DNA from: Planctomycetaceae bacterium
GTDB lineage: Bacteria > Planctomycetota > Planctomycetia > Planctomycetales > Planctomycetaceae
Direction: 5' to 3'
Length of the DNA: 64,000 bases
NCBI GenBank assembly: GCA_021732995.1
Contig: JAKFWA010000023.1
Coordinates: 123,360-187,359, forward strand
The position numbers were made by a program, and so were the translations under genes. This document shows, piece after piece, positions 7,858 through 17,645 of this stretch. The notes below the pieces were generated by a model that worked only from the letters and a program-made list of their open reading frames with translations, made no database searches and was not told the origin of the DNA. The stretch's first letter is position 1; every line of letters starts with the position of its first letter.

Positions 7858-9201
7858 TTGCGGATTGCTTATCTCGACTGTGCCACCGGTATTGCTGGTG
7901 ACATGACTTTGGCTGCGTTGATTGATGCCGGAGTCGATCCGCAGGCGATCCGACGCGGTATCGACTCACTCGGCCTGAAAGGCGTGAAGGTCAAGATCGA
8001 GTCCGTCATGCGTTGCGGCTTTCGCGCCACGCACGTGAAGATCGAACATCCCGAACAGCACGCGCACCGGCATCTGAGTGACATCGTTGAGCTGATCGAC
8101 GGAGCGTCGGAGCTGACCGACTCTCAGCGACTTATCGCAAAAAGCATCTTTGAAGCCGTCGCTGAGGCTGAAGCCAAAGTACATGGCTCGACCATCGAAG
8201 AGATTCACTTCCACGAAGTCGGGGCGATCGACTCCATTGTGGACATTGTGGGTGTCGCGATCGGATTTGATTTGCTGCAAGTGGATCGCATCGTGGCCGG
8301 CCGCGTACCCACCGGACGCGGCACCGTGCACATCGCTCACGGTGCGTGTCCCGTGCCAACGCCGGGCACCGCGGAACTGCTCAAAGGCATTCCGCTTGTG
8401 GATGTCCCGATCGAGGCCGAACTGACAACGCCGACCGGTGCTGCCATTCTGAAGGTGCTCGTGGATGATTTTGAACCCATCCCGCCAATGACGATTGATG
8501 CGATTGGTTACGGGGCGGGCACGCGTGATTTTCCGGGTCGAGCCAACGTGCTGCGCCTGCTCGTCGGTGAAGGCCAGATTCCCGAAGAGACCGATTACGT
8601 CGCGTTGCTCGAAACCAACCTGGATGACGTAACGGGTGAAATCATCGGCTACACGAAGCAGCGTTTGCTTGCCGAAGGCGCGCTCGATGTCTTCACCACG
8701 TCCATTCAAATGAAGAAGGACCGGCCCGGCATCCTGCTGAGCGTACTGTGCGAGCCCTCGCGCGTAGCTGAGTTTGAATCGATTCTGTTTCAGGAAACCG
8801 GCACGTTTGGCATCCGTCGGCAGCGGCTGGAACGTTCGATCCGTCGCCGTGAGGAGTTGTCGCTCGACTCCGAGGAGTGGGGCACCGTGAAGGGCAAGCT
8901 CGGCTATCGCGAAGGAGAAGCCGTCGCCTTCAAGCCAGAGTACGACGCCTGCGCGAAGATCGCGCGCGAGCAGCAGATTCCGTTACGTGATGTCTATCGA
9001 GCCCTCGAAGCCTGGTTTGAATCCGAGGCCGAACACGGTCATGACCACGATCACGATCATGGCGACTGTGGCGATGACTGCGGTCACGAACATGATCATG
9101 ACCACAGCCATGACCACTCGCATGATCATGACCATAGCCACGATCATTCGCACGATCACAGCCACGACCATGATCATTCGCATGACGACCATCGGAACTA
9201 G
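7858..9201 (+). CDS. larC: LarC-type nickel-insertion protein with His-rich tail
   Basis: A 447-aa member of the LarC/DUF111 family. LarC inserts nickel into the pincer nucleotide cofactor of lactate racemase-like enzymes. The N-terminus (IAYLDCATGIAGDMTLAALIDAG) and EIHFHEVGAIDSIVDIVG carry the family signatures, and ETNLDDVTGEIIGY begins the C-terminal part. From about residue 393 the chain ends in a tail with some 23 histidines in HDH/HSHD repeats plus two Asp-Cys pairs, a likely metal reservoir. Translation starts at TTG 7858, nine bases after GAAAGGA. LarB, LarE and LarA are not in the window. Unlike some LarC genes, no internal frameshift is needed. Confidence 0.9.
   Translation: MRIAYLDCATGIAGDMTLAALIDAGVDPQAIRRGIDSLGLKGVKVKIESVMRCGFRATHVKIEHPEQHAHRHLSDIVELIDGASELTDSQRLIAKSIFEAVAEAEAKVHGSTIEEIHFHEVGAIDSIVDIVGVAIGFDLLQVDRIVAGRVPTGRGTVHIAHGACPVPTPGTAELLKGIPLVDVPIEAELTTPTGAAILKVLVDDFEPIPPMTIDAIGYGAGTRDFPGRANVLRLLVGEGQIPEETDYVALLETNLDDVTGEIIGYTKQRLLAEGALDVFTTSIQMKKDRPGILLSVLCEPSRVAEFESILFQETGTFGIRRQRLERSIRRREELSLDSEEWGTVKGKLGYREGEAVAFKPEYDACAKIAREQQIPLRDVYRALEAWFESEAEHGHDHDHDHGDCGDDCGHEHDHDHSHDHSHDHDHSHDHSHDHSHDHDHSHDDHRN
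9036..9198 (+). repeat. CATGAC/CACGAT-type coding repeat (His-Asp tail of LarC)
   Basis: Short imperfect repeats of 6 bases encoding His-Asp and His-Ser pairs, inside the larC reading frame. They are coding and vary at synonymous positions, so they reflect protein selection rather than a regulatory array. Confidence 0.75.
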
Positions 9202-9275
9202 CCCGAAGAGTGCTTGATTCGGCAAGGCGGCCGAGGTCGTGATGAGTCGGGCTGGCAGCTACTCAGCAGTGGCTG

Positions 9276-10190
9276 TCAGCCAAGGTATTCTTCGTAGAGA
9301 AATCCAATCACGAACGGCCCCAGGATGATGATGACCGTCGCGGCCATCACCAGAATGGCGGGCAGCAGCATCTTCACCCCTGCTTCGCCAGCAATCGTTT
9401 CCGCGCGTTGAGTTCGTTTGATGCGCAGCACATCGGCTTGCGTACGAAACACGGTCGCCAGTGGCGTACCGAGTTGCTCACCCTGAATGATCGAGCCCAG
9501 GATCGACGTGATCTCATCGTCAGACAGCCGATCGCGCATGCCTTCCAGCGCGGTCGTACGACTCTTGCCCATGCTGATTTCGGCGAGCACTCGACCGAAC
9601 TCAACGCCCACCGGCTGTTCACGGAATTCACTGACCGATTCCTTCAGAGCCTGCAGAAACGTGGCTCCGGCTTCCATCAAGAGAGTCAGCAGATCGAGCA
9701 GGTACGGCAGCTTCTTCTTGATCTGAAACAGCCGGTAGTAAGCTTGCGCCGACAACCTGCGACGGAGCGCGAAAGCCGTCAACGCGGCCAGACCGAGCCC
9801 GGTGACGATGCCTAGCTCATCCAGAAAGTCCATACACACGGCGACATAAATCGGGGCCAGCAACAACGCATACAACTGCTGCCTCGCGAGAAACTCTTCC
9901 GGCGTCCAGAACCGCGAGAACCCCGCCGCCTGGATTTCTCTGGCCACAGTCGGCAACGAGTCGCGAAAGAACCGCCTGTTAAACGCCGCCAGCACCACGA
10001 TGGCCGGATAGAACAACCGGTAGACCGCGCTGTGCGAGCGGAGTTCGTTGATGCGATTAACGTCGTAGCGCCATTCCTGGCCCTGTTCGAGATCCTCTGA
10101 ATACAGCGTGTTGCGAATCGTCTTTACGAGCACGAACGCGGCGCCTGCCATCAAGCCGCACCCCAGTACGAGTAATTCAAAGCCACGCAT
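9276..10190 (-). CDS. type II secretion system F family protein (TadC-like)
   Basis: A 304-aa inner-membrane protein: N-terminal membrane segment (residues 4-23), a pair of segments around 120-165, a cytoplasmic GspF domain with LLTLLMEAGATFLQALKESV and SMGKSRTTALEGMRDRL, and a final hydrophobic stretch LLPAILVMAATVIIILGPFVIG. It resembles TadC, the platform protein of Flp/Tad pili. The usual neighbours TadA and TadB are not here; LarC lies on the other strand, so the pilus genes are dispersed or on the upstream side beyond the 370-bp gap. ATG at 10190; a TTG one codon upstream is possible. Confidence 0.85.
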   Translation of the reverse strand: MRGFELLVLGCGLMAGAAFVLVKTIRNTLYSEDLEQGQEWRYDVNRINELRSHSAVYRLFYPAIVVLAAFNRRFFRDSLPTVAREIQAAGFSRFWTPEEFLARQQLYALLLAPIYVAVCMDFLDELGIVTGLGLAALTAFALRRRLSAQAYYRLFQIKKKLPYLLDLLTLLMEAGATFLQALKESVSEFREQPVGVEFGRVLAEISMGKSRTTALEGMRDRLSDDEITSILGSIIQGEQLGTPLATVFRTQADVLRIKRTQRAETIAGEAGVKMLLPAILVMAATVIIILGPFVIGFLYEEYLG

Positions 10191-10557
10191 CAAGAGTTTC
10201 CGAAACAGGAATTCCGCGTAGATAGCACAACTCGCGAGTCACACGTCATTCGCCGTCGTCACGTCCAACCCAAAATTAGTGGCGTTTCTTGACGGCCGGA
10301 AGTTTGAACACGAGTGAAAACGAACTGAATTTCTCCCCAGCACTCCCACGTTAAGGCTGCCAGGCTGGCTGGTGCTACAACCCGCATCTACGCGCAACCC
10401 GGTAACCTGCGAACGGAATTCGCGGAATCGCGATGTCGGGTGAAGAGACGTTTTCGCAATTGGCATCTAAGTCCTAATCTTCCGCCAGGCGCAGTCTTGC
10501 CGATGCGGCGCCGCGCCGATCGATCGTGAAACCGGAACTTCAGACCTGGACGTCCCC
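10191..10557. other. 367-bp intergenic region, divergent promoters expected
   Basis: It lies between the divergent tadC-like and glucose dehydrogenase genes. No coding frame with protein character and no clear hairpin apart from a short GCCAGG/CTGGC inverted stretch near 10360. Nothing else recognised. Confidence 0.4.
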
Positions 10558-11670
10558 ATGAAAGCCGTTGCCGTCAAGCCACCGCACAAGAACAGCGTGC
10601 ATCTCACCGACATCCCTATGCCGAAAGTCTCGGACGTTCCAAACGGTCGCGGCGTGCTGGTCAAGGTTCTGCAGGTCGGCGTCGACGCCACGGACCGCGA
10701 AATCAACGAGGGTCTGTACGGCAATCCGCCTCCGGGCAGCGACTTCCTGGTGATCGGCCACGAATCATTCGGCAAGGTGATCGAGGTCGGCCCGGCGGTC
10801 ACCAAGGTGCAGCCCGGCGACTACGTCTCCTGCACAGTCCGCCGCCCAGGTGGATCGATTTATGACCGCATCGGTCGCAACGACGTCACCAGCGAAGAAA
10901 CCTACTACGAACGTGGCATCAACCTGCGTCATGGCTACATGACGGAGTACTTCGTCGACGACGTGGAATATGTCGTTCGCATTCCTTCCAAGCTAAAGCA
11001 TCTGGGCGTGCTCGCCGAACCATCCAGCGTGGTGGCCAAGGGCATCGAACAGGCGACGCTCGCTCAGCATCGCTTGCAGGTCTGGCACCCGGACGTCGCG
11101 TTCGTGCTGGGGTCAGGCCAGATCGGGTTGCTGGCCACCCTGATGTTCCGACTGAAGGGCATGCGGGTCTACACGTTCGCCCGCCAGAAGGCCGAAGCCA
11201 ACCTGAAGGCTGAAATCGTCACAGGTTACGGTGCGACCTATTGCAGTGCCGCTGAAGGCAAAACTCCACAAGAGGTCATCAAGGAGATTGGTCACAAGCC
11301 GGACATCATCTTCGAAGCGACCGGCAGCGCAGCGCAGGCCTTCGGCGCGATGGAGTATCTGGGCCTCAATGGCGCACTGATCTGGTCCAGCGTCACCGGT
11401 GGCGACAAGAAGCTCAATGACGTGCCCGCCAACAAGATCAATCTGGAGTGGGTGCTTGGCAACAAGCTGCTCGTCGGTACCGTCAACGGCAACTGGAAAC
11501 ACTTCGAGCAAGGCATCACCGCCATGGCCGTGGGCGAACTCATGTTCCACGGAGTGACGCCCAAGATTCTGACGCATCCGATCAAGGGACTGGAAAACTA
11601 CAAGGAAATGATGCACCTGCTCGAAACCGGCGACTGCCTGAAGGTCTACGTCGAAGTTGCGAACGAGTAA
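10558..11670 (+). CDS. glucose 1-dehydrogenase-like MDR protein
   Basis: A 370-aa medium-chain dehydrogenase closest in pattern to archaeal, especially haloarchaeal, glucose dehydrogenases, which oxidise glucose to gluconolactone with NAD(P). Visible are GVDATDREI, the zinc-site [23 protein letters not shown], and the Rossmann motif [15 protein letters not shown]. The catalytic-zinc Cys is replaced by Asp43, as in the Haloferax mediterranei enzyme. The four-Cys structural-zinc lobe of most MDR enzymes is absent. Nothing adjacent supports a sugar pathway. The ATG at 10558 has no good Shine-Dalgarno. Confidence 0.8.
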   Translation: MKAVAVKPPHKNSVHLTDIPMPKVSDVPNGRGVLVKVLQVGVDATDREINEGLYGNPPPGSDFLVIGHESFGKVIEVGPAVTKVQPGDYVSCTVRRPGGSIYDRIGRNDVTSEETYYERGINLRHGYMTEYFVDDVEYVVRIPSKLKHLGVLAEPSSVVAKGIEQATLAQHRLQVWHPDVAFVLGSGQIGLLATLMFRLKGMRVYTFARQKAEANLKAEIVTGYGATYCSAAEGKTPQEVIKEIGHKPDIIFEATGSAAQAFGAMEYLGLNGALIWSSVTGGDKKLNDVPANKINLEWVLGNKLLVGTVNGNWKHFEQGITAMAVGELMFHGVTPKILTHPIKGLENYKEMMHLLETGDCLKVYVEVANE

Positions 11671-11706
11671 CCATGCAGCCTCAGCGGGCCGCTGAATCGC
11701 GAGGTA

Positions 11707-13710
11707 CTACTTGCTGATCGTGAGCGGTGCGTTCGTGGTCTGAAACACCCGCCGAGTTGACTCAAAGGCATCGGCGTTATTAGTCACGATTGAGACCTTT
11801 CGCGGCGCCAATAGCCCGAGCGTTTGCGGCACATCGGTGACTCGCAGCACGTTCAGGAAGATCGGACCATCACGGTGCGAGACGGGCGGATTAACGAGCG
11901 TGACTTCGGTCACGCAATGCGGCGGCGCGATCGCCGCAGCATACGCTCCAATCACACCCGCGTTGCCAGAGCCCGCGAGTTTCCATTGGCGGGTGCTCGC
12001 TACAAAGTGAGTGAACTCAGTGAACGCCAGCACGTCGGCAACGCGGCCACTGTCCGTGGTGCGACCCAGCAGAGCAGACGAGCGAGCCACGTAGAACGGC
12101 GGCTTGTCTTCGAAAGTCAGAGTTCCAGATCCGCGCGGACTTAGCAGAACCGCAGCGTCCTTACCGACAACGGTCGTCGCCCACGCCGGCAACTGGTCGA
12201 GCGACTCCTGCGGATTCAGCACGATCATCCAGACCACGTTTGAATCACCTTTGCCGGGTAGATAGTGCCACTGACAGGCGACCTCGGCCGAGCGGTTCGG
12301 CAGGCTGCTCGGGTCATCGACAGAGCGCTCTTCAGTGATCCACGAACCGCGCGTCGGTTTCTCGTGAGTAAACTCGGTCTGCGGTTCAATGACAGCCACC
12401 ACCGGGCTGCGATGACCGGCGAACGACAACCGCCGCAATTCGGACAGTTGCGTGTCACGCCATGTGGCGAACTGGTCTTTCGACGTTGGCAGCTTGCCGC
12501 TGTGCAGTGGTACGAAGGATTCATCGATCTTCGAATTGATCTCGTCCGCCGGGAGTTCGTTGGGGAACGCCCGCAGGTTCTGACCTTCTTCGGGTCGCAG
12601 TTCTGGCTCAGTCACCGGACTGTTATCACCCTTCAGATGTTTGTTGATCCAGCGGTAGGCCATCAGCCGCAACTCCGGATTATCGGCATGACCTCCGGGT
12701 GTAATACCAATATCAAACAGGTCGCCGGGCTTTTTGGTATAGAGTCCGTAGAGATGCTCCATGCGTGCACGAATGCGGTCGTTGCTGGACATCGGGAAGA
12801 TCGGATCGTGGCCCGAGTTCTCAAACAGCACCGGTCGCGGAGTAACCAGACCGGCAATCGCGGTCCACGGCCATTGGTGAGTATTAATCATGAACATGCA
12901 GTCGCAGTGCCCGTTCACAATCTTCTTGCCGACATAGTCGCCCAGATCGCTCATGCCACTGACCGGCACGCTGACTTTCACTCGCTCATCAGCGGCTGTG
13001 ATCCAGAACGTCACCGCGCCGCCGCCCGAAATGCCTGTCACGGCAATCTTCTCACCGTCAACTTCGGGACGACTCTGCAGGTAGTCGATCGCACGCATAC
13101 CGTTCCAGCATTCGACACCCGCCGGAGTATAGCCGCGTGCCTGCCACCACCAGCGGTCGTGCTTGTAAGTACCGTGATGGATGCCCGCGATCTCGCCCAA
13201 CTGCAACGTGTCGATGATCAGACACACATAACCGTGTGTTGCGAACCACATGCCGTGATGCTGAAACGCGGTCTTGTTGCCATCGCGACCTTTGCCGGAG
13301 TGGCCGCAGACATACAGCACAGCGGGCAACTTCTCACCGGCCTTCATTGTCTTGGGACGATAGAGGTTGCCCGTCACGTACAGCTTTGGCCGGCTCTGAA
13401 AGTGCAGCTTCTCAATCACAAAGCCTTCATCACGTTCGATCGTGCCGGTGATCTTCGGCTCGAGCGGCGTGCGCTCCGGCAGCGGCCACAGACCCAGCAT
13501 CTCCAGATAGTCTTGCTTCAACTTCGGTTTCTGGCGTTCCCAGTCGTCTTTGGTCTGCACGCCGTCGAGGAACTTGTCATCGAGTCGCAAGGCTTCATCG
13601 ACCAGATAGTTTTCGATGATGCTTTGCCCCGTCACGGCGGGTTCAGCCGCAGCCGCTCCCGTGACGCTCATGAGTCCCAGCAACACCACGCTCAACAGAC
13701 GTCGCAACAT
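11707..13710 (-). CDS. exported alpha/beta hydrolase (acetylxylan esterase-like)
   Basis: A 667-aa protein with a signal peptide (residues 1-22, ending GAAAAE). The alpha/beta hydrolase core spans about residues 60-360: PAVLYVCGHSGKG, the nucleophile elbow AVTGISGGGAV (Ser), SGHDPIFP (probable Asp) and GGHADNPELR (probable His). The family is that of large exported acetylxylan esterase/dienelactone-hydrolase-like proteins of planctomycetes. The last 280 residues resemble a degenerate second hydrolase domain. The ATG at 13710 begins the signal peptide; the frame stays open to 13779. The downstream end lies 36 bases from the dehydrogenase stop on the other strand. Confidence 0.8.
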   Translation of the reverse strand: MLRRLLSVVLLGLMSVTGAAAAEPAVTGQSIIENYLVDEALRLDDKFLDGVQTKDDWERQKPKLKQDYLEMLGLWPLPERTPLEPKITGTIERDEGFVIEKLHFQSRPKLYVTGNLYRPKTMKAGEKLPAVLYVCGHSGKGRDGNKTAFQHHGMWFATHGYVCLIIDTLQLGEIAGIHHGTYKHDRWWWQARGYTPAGVECWNGMRAIDYLQSRPEVDGEKIAVTGISGGGAVTFWITAADERVKVSVPVSGMSDLGDYVGKKIVNGHCDCMFMINTHQWPWTAIAGLVTPRPVLFENSGHDPIFPMSSNDRIRARMEHLYGLYTKKPGDLFDIGITPGGHADNPELRLMAYRWINKHLKGDNSPVTEPELRPEEGQNLRAFPNELPADEINSKIDESFVPLHSGKLPTSKDQFATWRDTQLSELRRLSFAGHRSPVVAVIEPQTEFTHEKPTRGSWITEERSVDDPSSLPNRSAEVACQWHYLPGKGDSNVVWMIVLNPQESLDQLPAWATTVVGKDAAVLLSPRGSGTLTFEDKPPFYVARSSALLGRTTDSGRVADVLAFTEFTHFVASTRQWKLAGSGNAGVIGAYAAAIAPPHCVTEVTLVNPPVSHRDGPIFLNVLRVTDVPQTLGLLAPRKVSIVTNNADAFESTRRVFQTTNAPLTISK

Positions 13711-13779
13711 AACGATGACTCCTGTTCCAGATTCCCGACGGTGCAGGCGGAGCTTGGTCAGGCTGAGGCAGAGATGCAA

Positions 13780-14868
13780 CTACGCCGTCCGGTTACGCAG
13801 CATCTGCAACGTGGATTCCATGTCATCATGCAGCGGAGCTTCGAAGCCCATCGGCAACTGAGTAATCGGATGATTGAAGCTCAGCGTCGCAGCGTGCAGA
13901 GCATGACGCCGCATGGGTAAGTCCGGATCGAAGAACGCGGACTCCGCACGTTCTTCGTCTTCATCCTCCTCGACATCGTACCACGCGGAAAACTCTTCAC
14001 GTGATGCTTCACCGGTCGGAGAGGTACTGCACGCCACCGGCGAATCGGGCTCGCGGCCCAGCGGAGTTCCGTCCTTCAATTCGCCATATGGTCCATAGAA
14101 CTCATCGGCTAGCAGCGGATAGCCGAGTTCGGCGAAGTGAATGCGAATCTGATGATGTCGCCCCGTCACCGGCTTGGCTTCGACGAAGGTGTAATTGTCG
14201 AATCGCTCGATCACGCGAAACAAGGTCTTCGCGTGTCGCGGATCACGTGCGATCGGCTTCGCACACATCAGATTGCACTTTAGATTTGGCACCAGCCCAA
14301 TCGGAAAATCGATGCTGCCCGAATCTGGCTCCAGTCGACCGCACAAGATCGCGCGATAGCTCTTGTTGACCGTACGCAGCTCGAACTGCTTCGTCAGATT
14401 CCGGTGTGAAAGATGATCCTTCGGCAAGGCAATCACACCACTGGTCTGGCGATCGATCCGGTGAGCCATACCTGGCCGCAAAAGCCCTGGCAGTCCGGTC
14501 TGCTGATCGAGATGACGCTGCACCGCATTGATCAGCGTACCGGACTGATACTCGCCACCCGGATGAGCGTTAACGCCCGGAGCCTTGTTGACGACCAGCA
14601 GCCAGGCGTCCTCGTAGAGCACCTGCAGCGGCATGTCTTCAGCGATCGTGCAGCGGTCCGGCGGGCAGATCAGCTTGAGCCGTACGACCTCGTTCGTCTT
14701 CAGTCGGTAGACGACATCGACCGGCACTTCATTGACACTCACACAACCCGCCCGCAGCAACCGGTGCAGTTGATACGGCGTGTAGTTACGCAGGTGCTTT
14801 TCGAGAAACGTGTCGATGCGCTTGCCGCGAAAGAGAGGCTCGACAACGAACTCAAGAACAGGCGGCAT
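13780..14868 (-). CDS. RluA-family pseudouridine synthase
   Basis: A 362-aa enzyme that isomerises uridine in rRNA or tRNA. An S4-like RNA-binding domain occupies residues 1-75 (RIDTFLEKHLRNYTPYQLHRLL), and the catalytic domain carries HRIDRQTSGVI, where Asp is the conserved nucleophile, plus NKSYRAILCGRL and TGRHHQIRIHFAELGYP. It is longer than RluD because of an acidic insertion around residues 285-325 containing EEDEDEE. The start at 14868 (MPPVLEF) is chosen for domain fit; the open frame continues 96 bases upstream. It lies upstream of the hydrolase gene by 69 bases, same strand, possibly co-transcribed. Confidence 0.9.
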   Translation of the reverse strand: MPPVLEFVVEPLFRGKRIDTFLEKHLRNYTPYQLHRLLRAGCVSVNEVPVDVVYRLKTNEVVRLKLICPPDRCTIAEDMPLQVLYEDAWLLVVNKAPGVNAHPGGEYQSGTLINAVQRHLDQQTGLPGLLRPGMAHRIDRQTSGVIALPKDHLSHRNLTKQFELRTVNKSYRAILCGRLEPDSGSIDFPIGLVPNLKCNLMCAKPIARDPRHAKTLFRVIERFDNYTFVEAKPVTGRHHQIRIHFAELGYPLLADEFYGPYGELKDGTPLGREPDSPVACSTSPTGEASREEFSAWYDVEEDEDEERAESAFFDPDLPMRRHALHAATLSFNHPITQLPMGFEAPLHDDMESTLQMLRNRTA

Positions 14869-15009
14869 GGTGCGACAGGACAGAGGCAAATCAAAGGCGC
14901 GAGCGTCCAACAGCGTTCGCAGGATCAAGAACGATAAGCGATCCTCGCGCCACATGCCGCTCACTCAACAACCGACCATCCCCTTGTTCGGAGTTTCGGC
15001 TCAAGCAGT

Positions 15010-16350
15010 TCAAATACGGAGGAAGAGCCGCTTGCGATACAGGACCACGCAGATGCCCCACAGGATGCATAGCCGAATAAAATTGTCGAGCACTGGCGCG
15101 TAGACCCAGCGGTCGGCATCGGTCCAACCGCTCAAGCCGAAACTCCAGCCGGCGATCTGATCAACGGTCCGGCAGAGCGTCTTGAAGGCATCGCCAATCC
15201 AGCCTCGGAACAGCTGCGACATGCAGTACATGGCGATCGAATTGATACCCACCACTGCCAGTGGGAACACCGGCTTTTGCCAGCCTTTTATGTCCACGAA
15301 CCAGTAGAAACCCGCCAGCATCCAGAACGCCCAACCGGCACTGAACACTGCCCAGGTCGGCGACCAGATGCGCTTCACGGCCGGGCAGAGCGACCACGAG
15401 TGCTCATAGAACTGTTCCTGCAGGTCGAGCGGCAGCCACTGCGTCGGCCAGATAGTCGTGTCAGCGGCCATCGACAGGAAGAAGCAGACAAAGCCCGCTT
15501 TGATGAGCCATTTCAAACGGTCACGGTCGCTGCGATCGCTTCGCAGCACCACACCGGCCATGAGCCCGAAGATCATCGTCGCTATGGACGGAATGAAGTT
15601 CAGCGTCTGATAACCGCCTTCGTTAAACCAGAAGGTTTGCGGTCGCGGGAACTTGTTGAGCAGCGTGCGGTCCACTTGAGCGGCCGCGTTCATGTGCTTA
15701 TTCCAGTGCGCTGCATGGCCCCGGAACTGGGACCACTCATAAGGCGGCACGGGCTTCGCCTTCTCCGCGTAGGACTTCACAATCTGAAGTTGAGTCTGAG
15801 TCGCCTCGACAGGATTAATCGGCTGATACGTGAACCAGGCCCCATATCCGATCAGAATCACTGCTGCGGACAGAGCCAACGCCTTCAGACTTCTGCCACT
15901 CAGCAGAAACAGGAAGACGTAGCCCAGGCCGATCTGTGACAACACATTCACGAAGGTAAAGTTGATGCCCTTCGCCGTTGACGATGACAGCAGCACACCC
16001 ATCGCGATGAGTACGCAGGCTCGATAGATCGCGTGCAGAAACTGCCGGGCGGGATTCTCACCTTCATCGACTCGACGCTGCATCGAGAACGGCAGCGCCA
16101 CTCCCACCATGAACATGAACGACGGCTGAATCAGGTCCCAGAACGAACAGCCAGTCCACTGCACGTGATCGAACTGGTAGGCCAGAGTGTCCCACAGAAA
16201 TGTCCACGCGCTGCCCCAGGATTCGCCGGAGTGCTCATTGCGGACTAGTGGTGCCACTTTGGCAAACGCCAGCCCGCTCGAGGCCATCGCGAGCATCACG
16301 AAGCCGCGATAAGCATCGAGCGACATCAACCGTTTGGGAGCTTTGTTCAT
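15010..16350 (-). CDS. DUF5009/HGSNAT-like membrane acyltransferase
   Basis: A 446-aa polytopic membrane protein. The N-terminus RLMSLDAYRGFVMLAMASSG is the signature of the heparan-alpha-glucosaminide N-acetyltransferase-like (NagX/DUF5009) family, which moves acetyl groups onto glucosamine across the membrane; PSFMFMVGVALPFSMQRR and TMIFGLMAGVVLRSD also fit. About 8-10 membrane segments can be traced. The substrate in this organism is unknown. It lies between the pseudouridine synthase and the SctQ-like gene on the same strand, but spacing (140 and 244 bp) argues for separate transcription. Confidence 0.8.
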   Translation of the reverse strand: MNKAPKRLMSLDAYRGFVMLAMASSGLAFAKVAPLVRNEHSGESWGSAWTFLWDTLAYQFDHVQWTGCSFWDLIQPSFMFMVGVALPFSMQRRVDEGENPARQFLHAIYRACVLIAMGVLLSSSTAKGINFTFVNVLSQIGLGYVFLFLLSGRSLKALALSAAVILIGYGAWFTYQPINPVEATQTQLQIVKSYAEKAKPVPPYEWSQFRGHAAHWNKHMNAAAQVDRTLLNKFPRPQTFWFNEGGYQTLNFIPSIATMIFGLMAGVVLRSDRSDRDRLKWLIKAGFVCFFLSMAADTTIWPTQWLPLDLQEQFYEHSWSLCPAVKRIWSPTWAVFSAGWAFWMLAGFYWFVDIKGWQKPVFPLAVVGINSIAMYCMSQLFRGWIGDAFKTLCRTVDQIAGWSFGLSGWTDADRWVYAPVLDNFIRLCILWGICVVLYRKRLFLRI

Positions 16351-16594
16351 CGTCCACGTCTCTCTGCGAAACCCTGAAGGCTGAAGTTCCGCCAGTAACG
16401 AAAAAGGTCAGGCGCCCGATTTTTCGGATTTGGTCGGTTCAAAGCTATGCCAGAAGGGAAAAGTCCGGCCCGTTAACGCGGAAAAATCACGCGGCTCGGT
16501 GCCCGTTCAACAGCCACAACGATCACCGGCGTCAAAATCGCACCGGCTGCCCGTCCGTGAGGGTTTTCATGCCCGCGCCCGCCGTCCCGGCCCT

Positions 16595-17578
16595 TCAGCC
16601 ATGAACCTGCAAGATCCGCACTCCGAGTCGATCGCCAATCTCGACCGCCTGACCGGTGAAAACAAGTTGCTGAGCCACCAGCACCTGCAGCGGCTGATCG
16701 TCGCTGATGCTCACAGGTATTGGTCGATCAGGCTGGAGCGCGGCGAGTTCCGCTAACGTCAGTCCAATTCGACCGCGCGAGAAGACACAGACGACGGGCA
16801 GGTCGGCTCGGCCACCGAGCGGATCTGAGGCTGCCGGTCTGCGAGCCGTCGCGACGGGTTCAGCGGGACCGCAAACTGTCAACGTCCGATCCACCACCCG
16901 GACCGGGTACGTGGTTCCTTGAGGACAAATTAGCCGCAGTTGGTCAGCGTCGGTGATTGACGCCTGGTCGGCCAGTAGCACGTCGTGAACCTGCAGGCTC
17001 TGAAGTTCGGTCAACGTGACGGTCGCGCGCCCCCACTCCAATTCGCAGACATACGGGATATCGACGGGTTGTAGAGCTGAAGTCGGCGCGACGGTGTTGA
17101 TGAGCTTCTGCAGAGTTTCCCGCGTCGCGGTGGAGATCAGCGCACGGCCGAAGACCTGCTGCGCTCCGCAACTGAGCACGAACGTGACGGTGTGGCTCAG
17201 CGGAACCGGAGTCGCCCCGACCCGCTCAATGCGCAGTCGCTGCCCGGTAACCTGTTGCAGAGTATTGAGCAACGGTTCGAAGGCGGCTTCCAGCGAAACA
17301 AGTTGCAGCTCGGTGGGAAGTTGATCGAGGGCAACTCCGGCCAGCATTTGTCGGACGACAGGAAATGCGTCGAGGTCGGAAAGCTCAAGTTGCACAGGTT
17401 CGCTACCAACAGACAACGTCACGATGACCGGCGCGGTAAAGGGCGGCACATCGGAATCGAAGCGAAAGTCCCAGCTTTGATCGGCGATCGAAAACGGAAT
17501 GCGGCGATGTGTTCCGAAAACGATGTTGCGGAACTGGACCTCAGCCCGGGCAGCTTTCGGAAGAACGAACGGCGACAT
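16595..17578 (-). CDS. sctQ: SctQ-like type III secretion C-ring protein (SpoA domains)
   Basis: A 327-aa protein with two SpoA (FliM/FliN C-terminal) domains: residues about 165-235 (VDIPYVCELEWGRATVTLTEL, LRLICPQGTTYPVRVV) and 260-325 (DLPVVCVFSRGRIGLTLAEL to QAVEIGDRLGVRILQVHG). Two SpoA domains in one chain and the poorly conserved N-terminal half are the layout of SctQ (YscQ/HrcQ), the cytoplasmic ring of non-flagellar type III secretion, rather than flagellar FliM, which has a CheC-like middle domain. It is the last of three same-strand genes read as sctO-sctP-sctQ. ATG at 17578. Confidence 0.75.
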   Translation of the reverse strand: MSPFVLPKAARAEVQFRNIVFGTHRRIPFSIADQSWDFRFDSDVPPFTAPVIVTLSVGSEPVQLELSDLDAFPVVRQMLAGVALDQLPTELQLVSLEAAFEPLLNTLQQVTGQRLRIERVGATPVPLSHTVTFVLSCGAQQVFGRALISTATRETLQKLINTVAPTSALQPVDIPYVCELEWGRATVTLTELQSLQVHDVLLADQASITDADQLRLICPQGTTYPVRVVDRTLTVCGPAEPVATARRPAASDPLGGRADLPVVCVFSRGRIGLTLAELAALQPDRPIPVSISDDQPLQVLVAQQLVFTGQAVEIGDRLGVRILQVHG

Positions 17579-17645
17579 CGAGCCTCATTTCAATCACACG
17601 GAACCTTGCCGGAGCCTGAACCTGCCTGTGAGCGTCAACGACAAA

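Noticed and set aside
9036..9198. Possible iteron or direct-repeat array
   Set aside because: It encodes the His-rich tail of LarC in frame.
12265..13920. Long plus-strand open frame of 551 codons
   Set aside because: Antisense to the alpha/beta hydrolase and pseudouridine synthase genes, which have clear motifs; a shadow of high-GC coding sequence.
16595..17578. Flagellar FliM or FliN
   Set aside because: Two SpoA domains in one chain, no CheC-like domain, and neighbours of O- and P-type fit SctQ better; not fully excluded.
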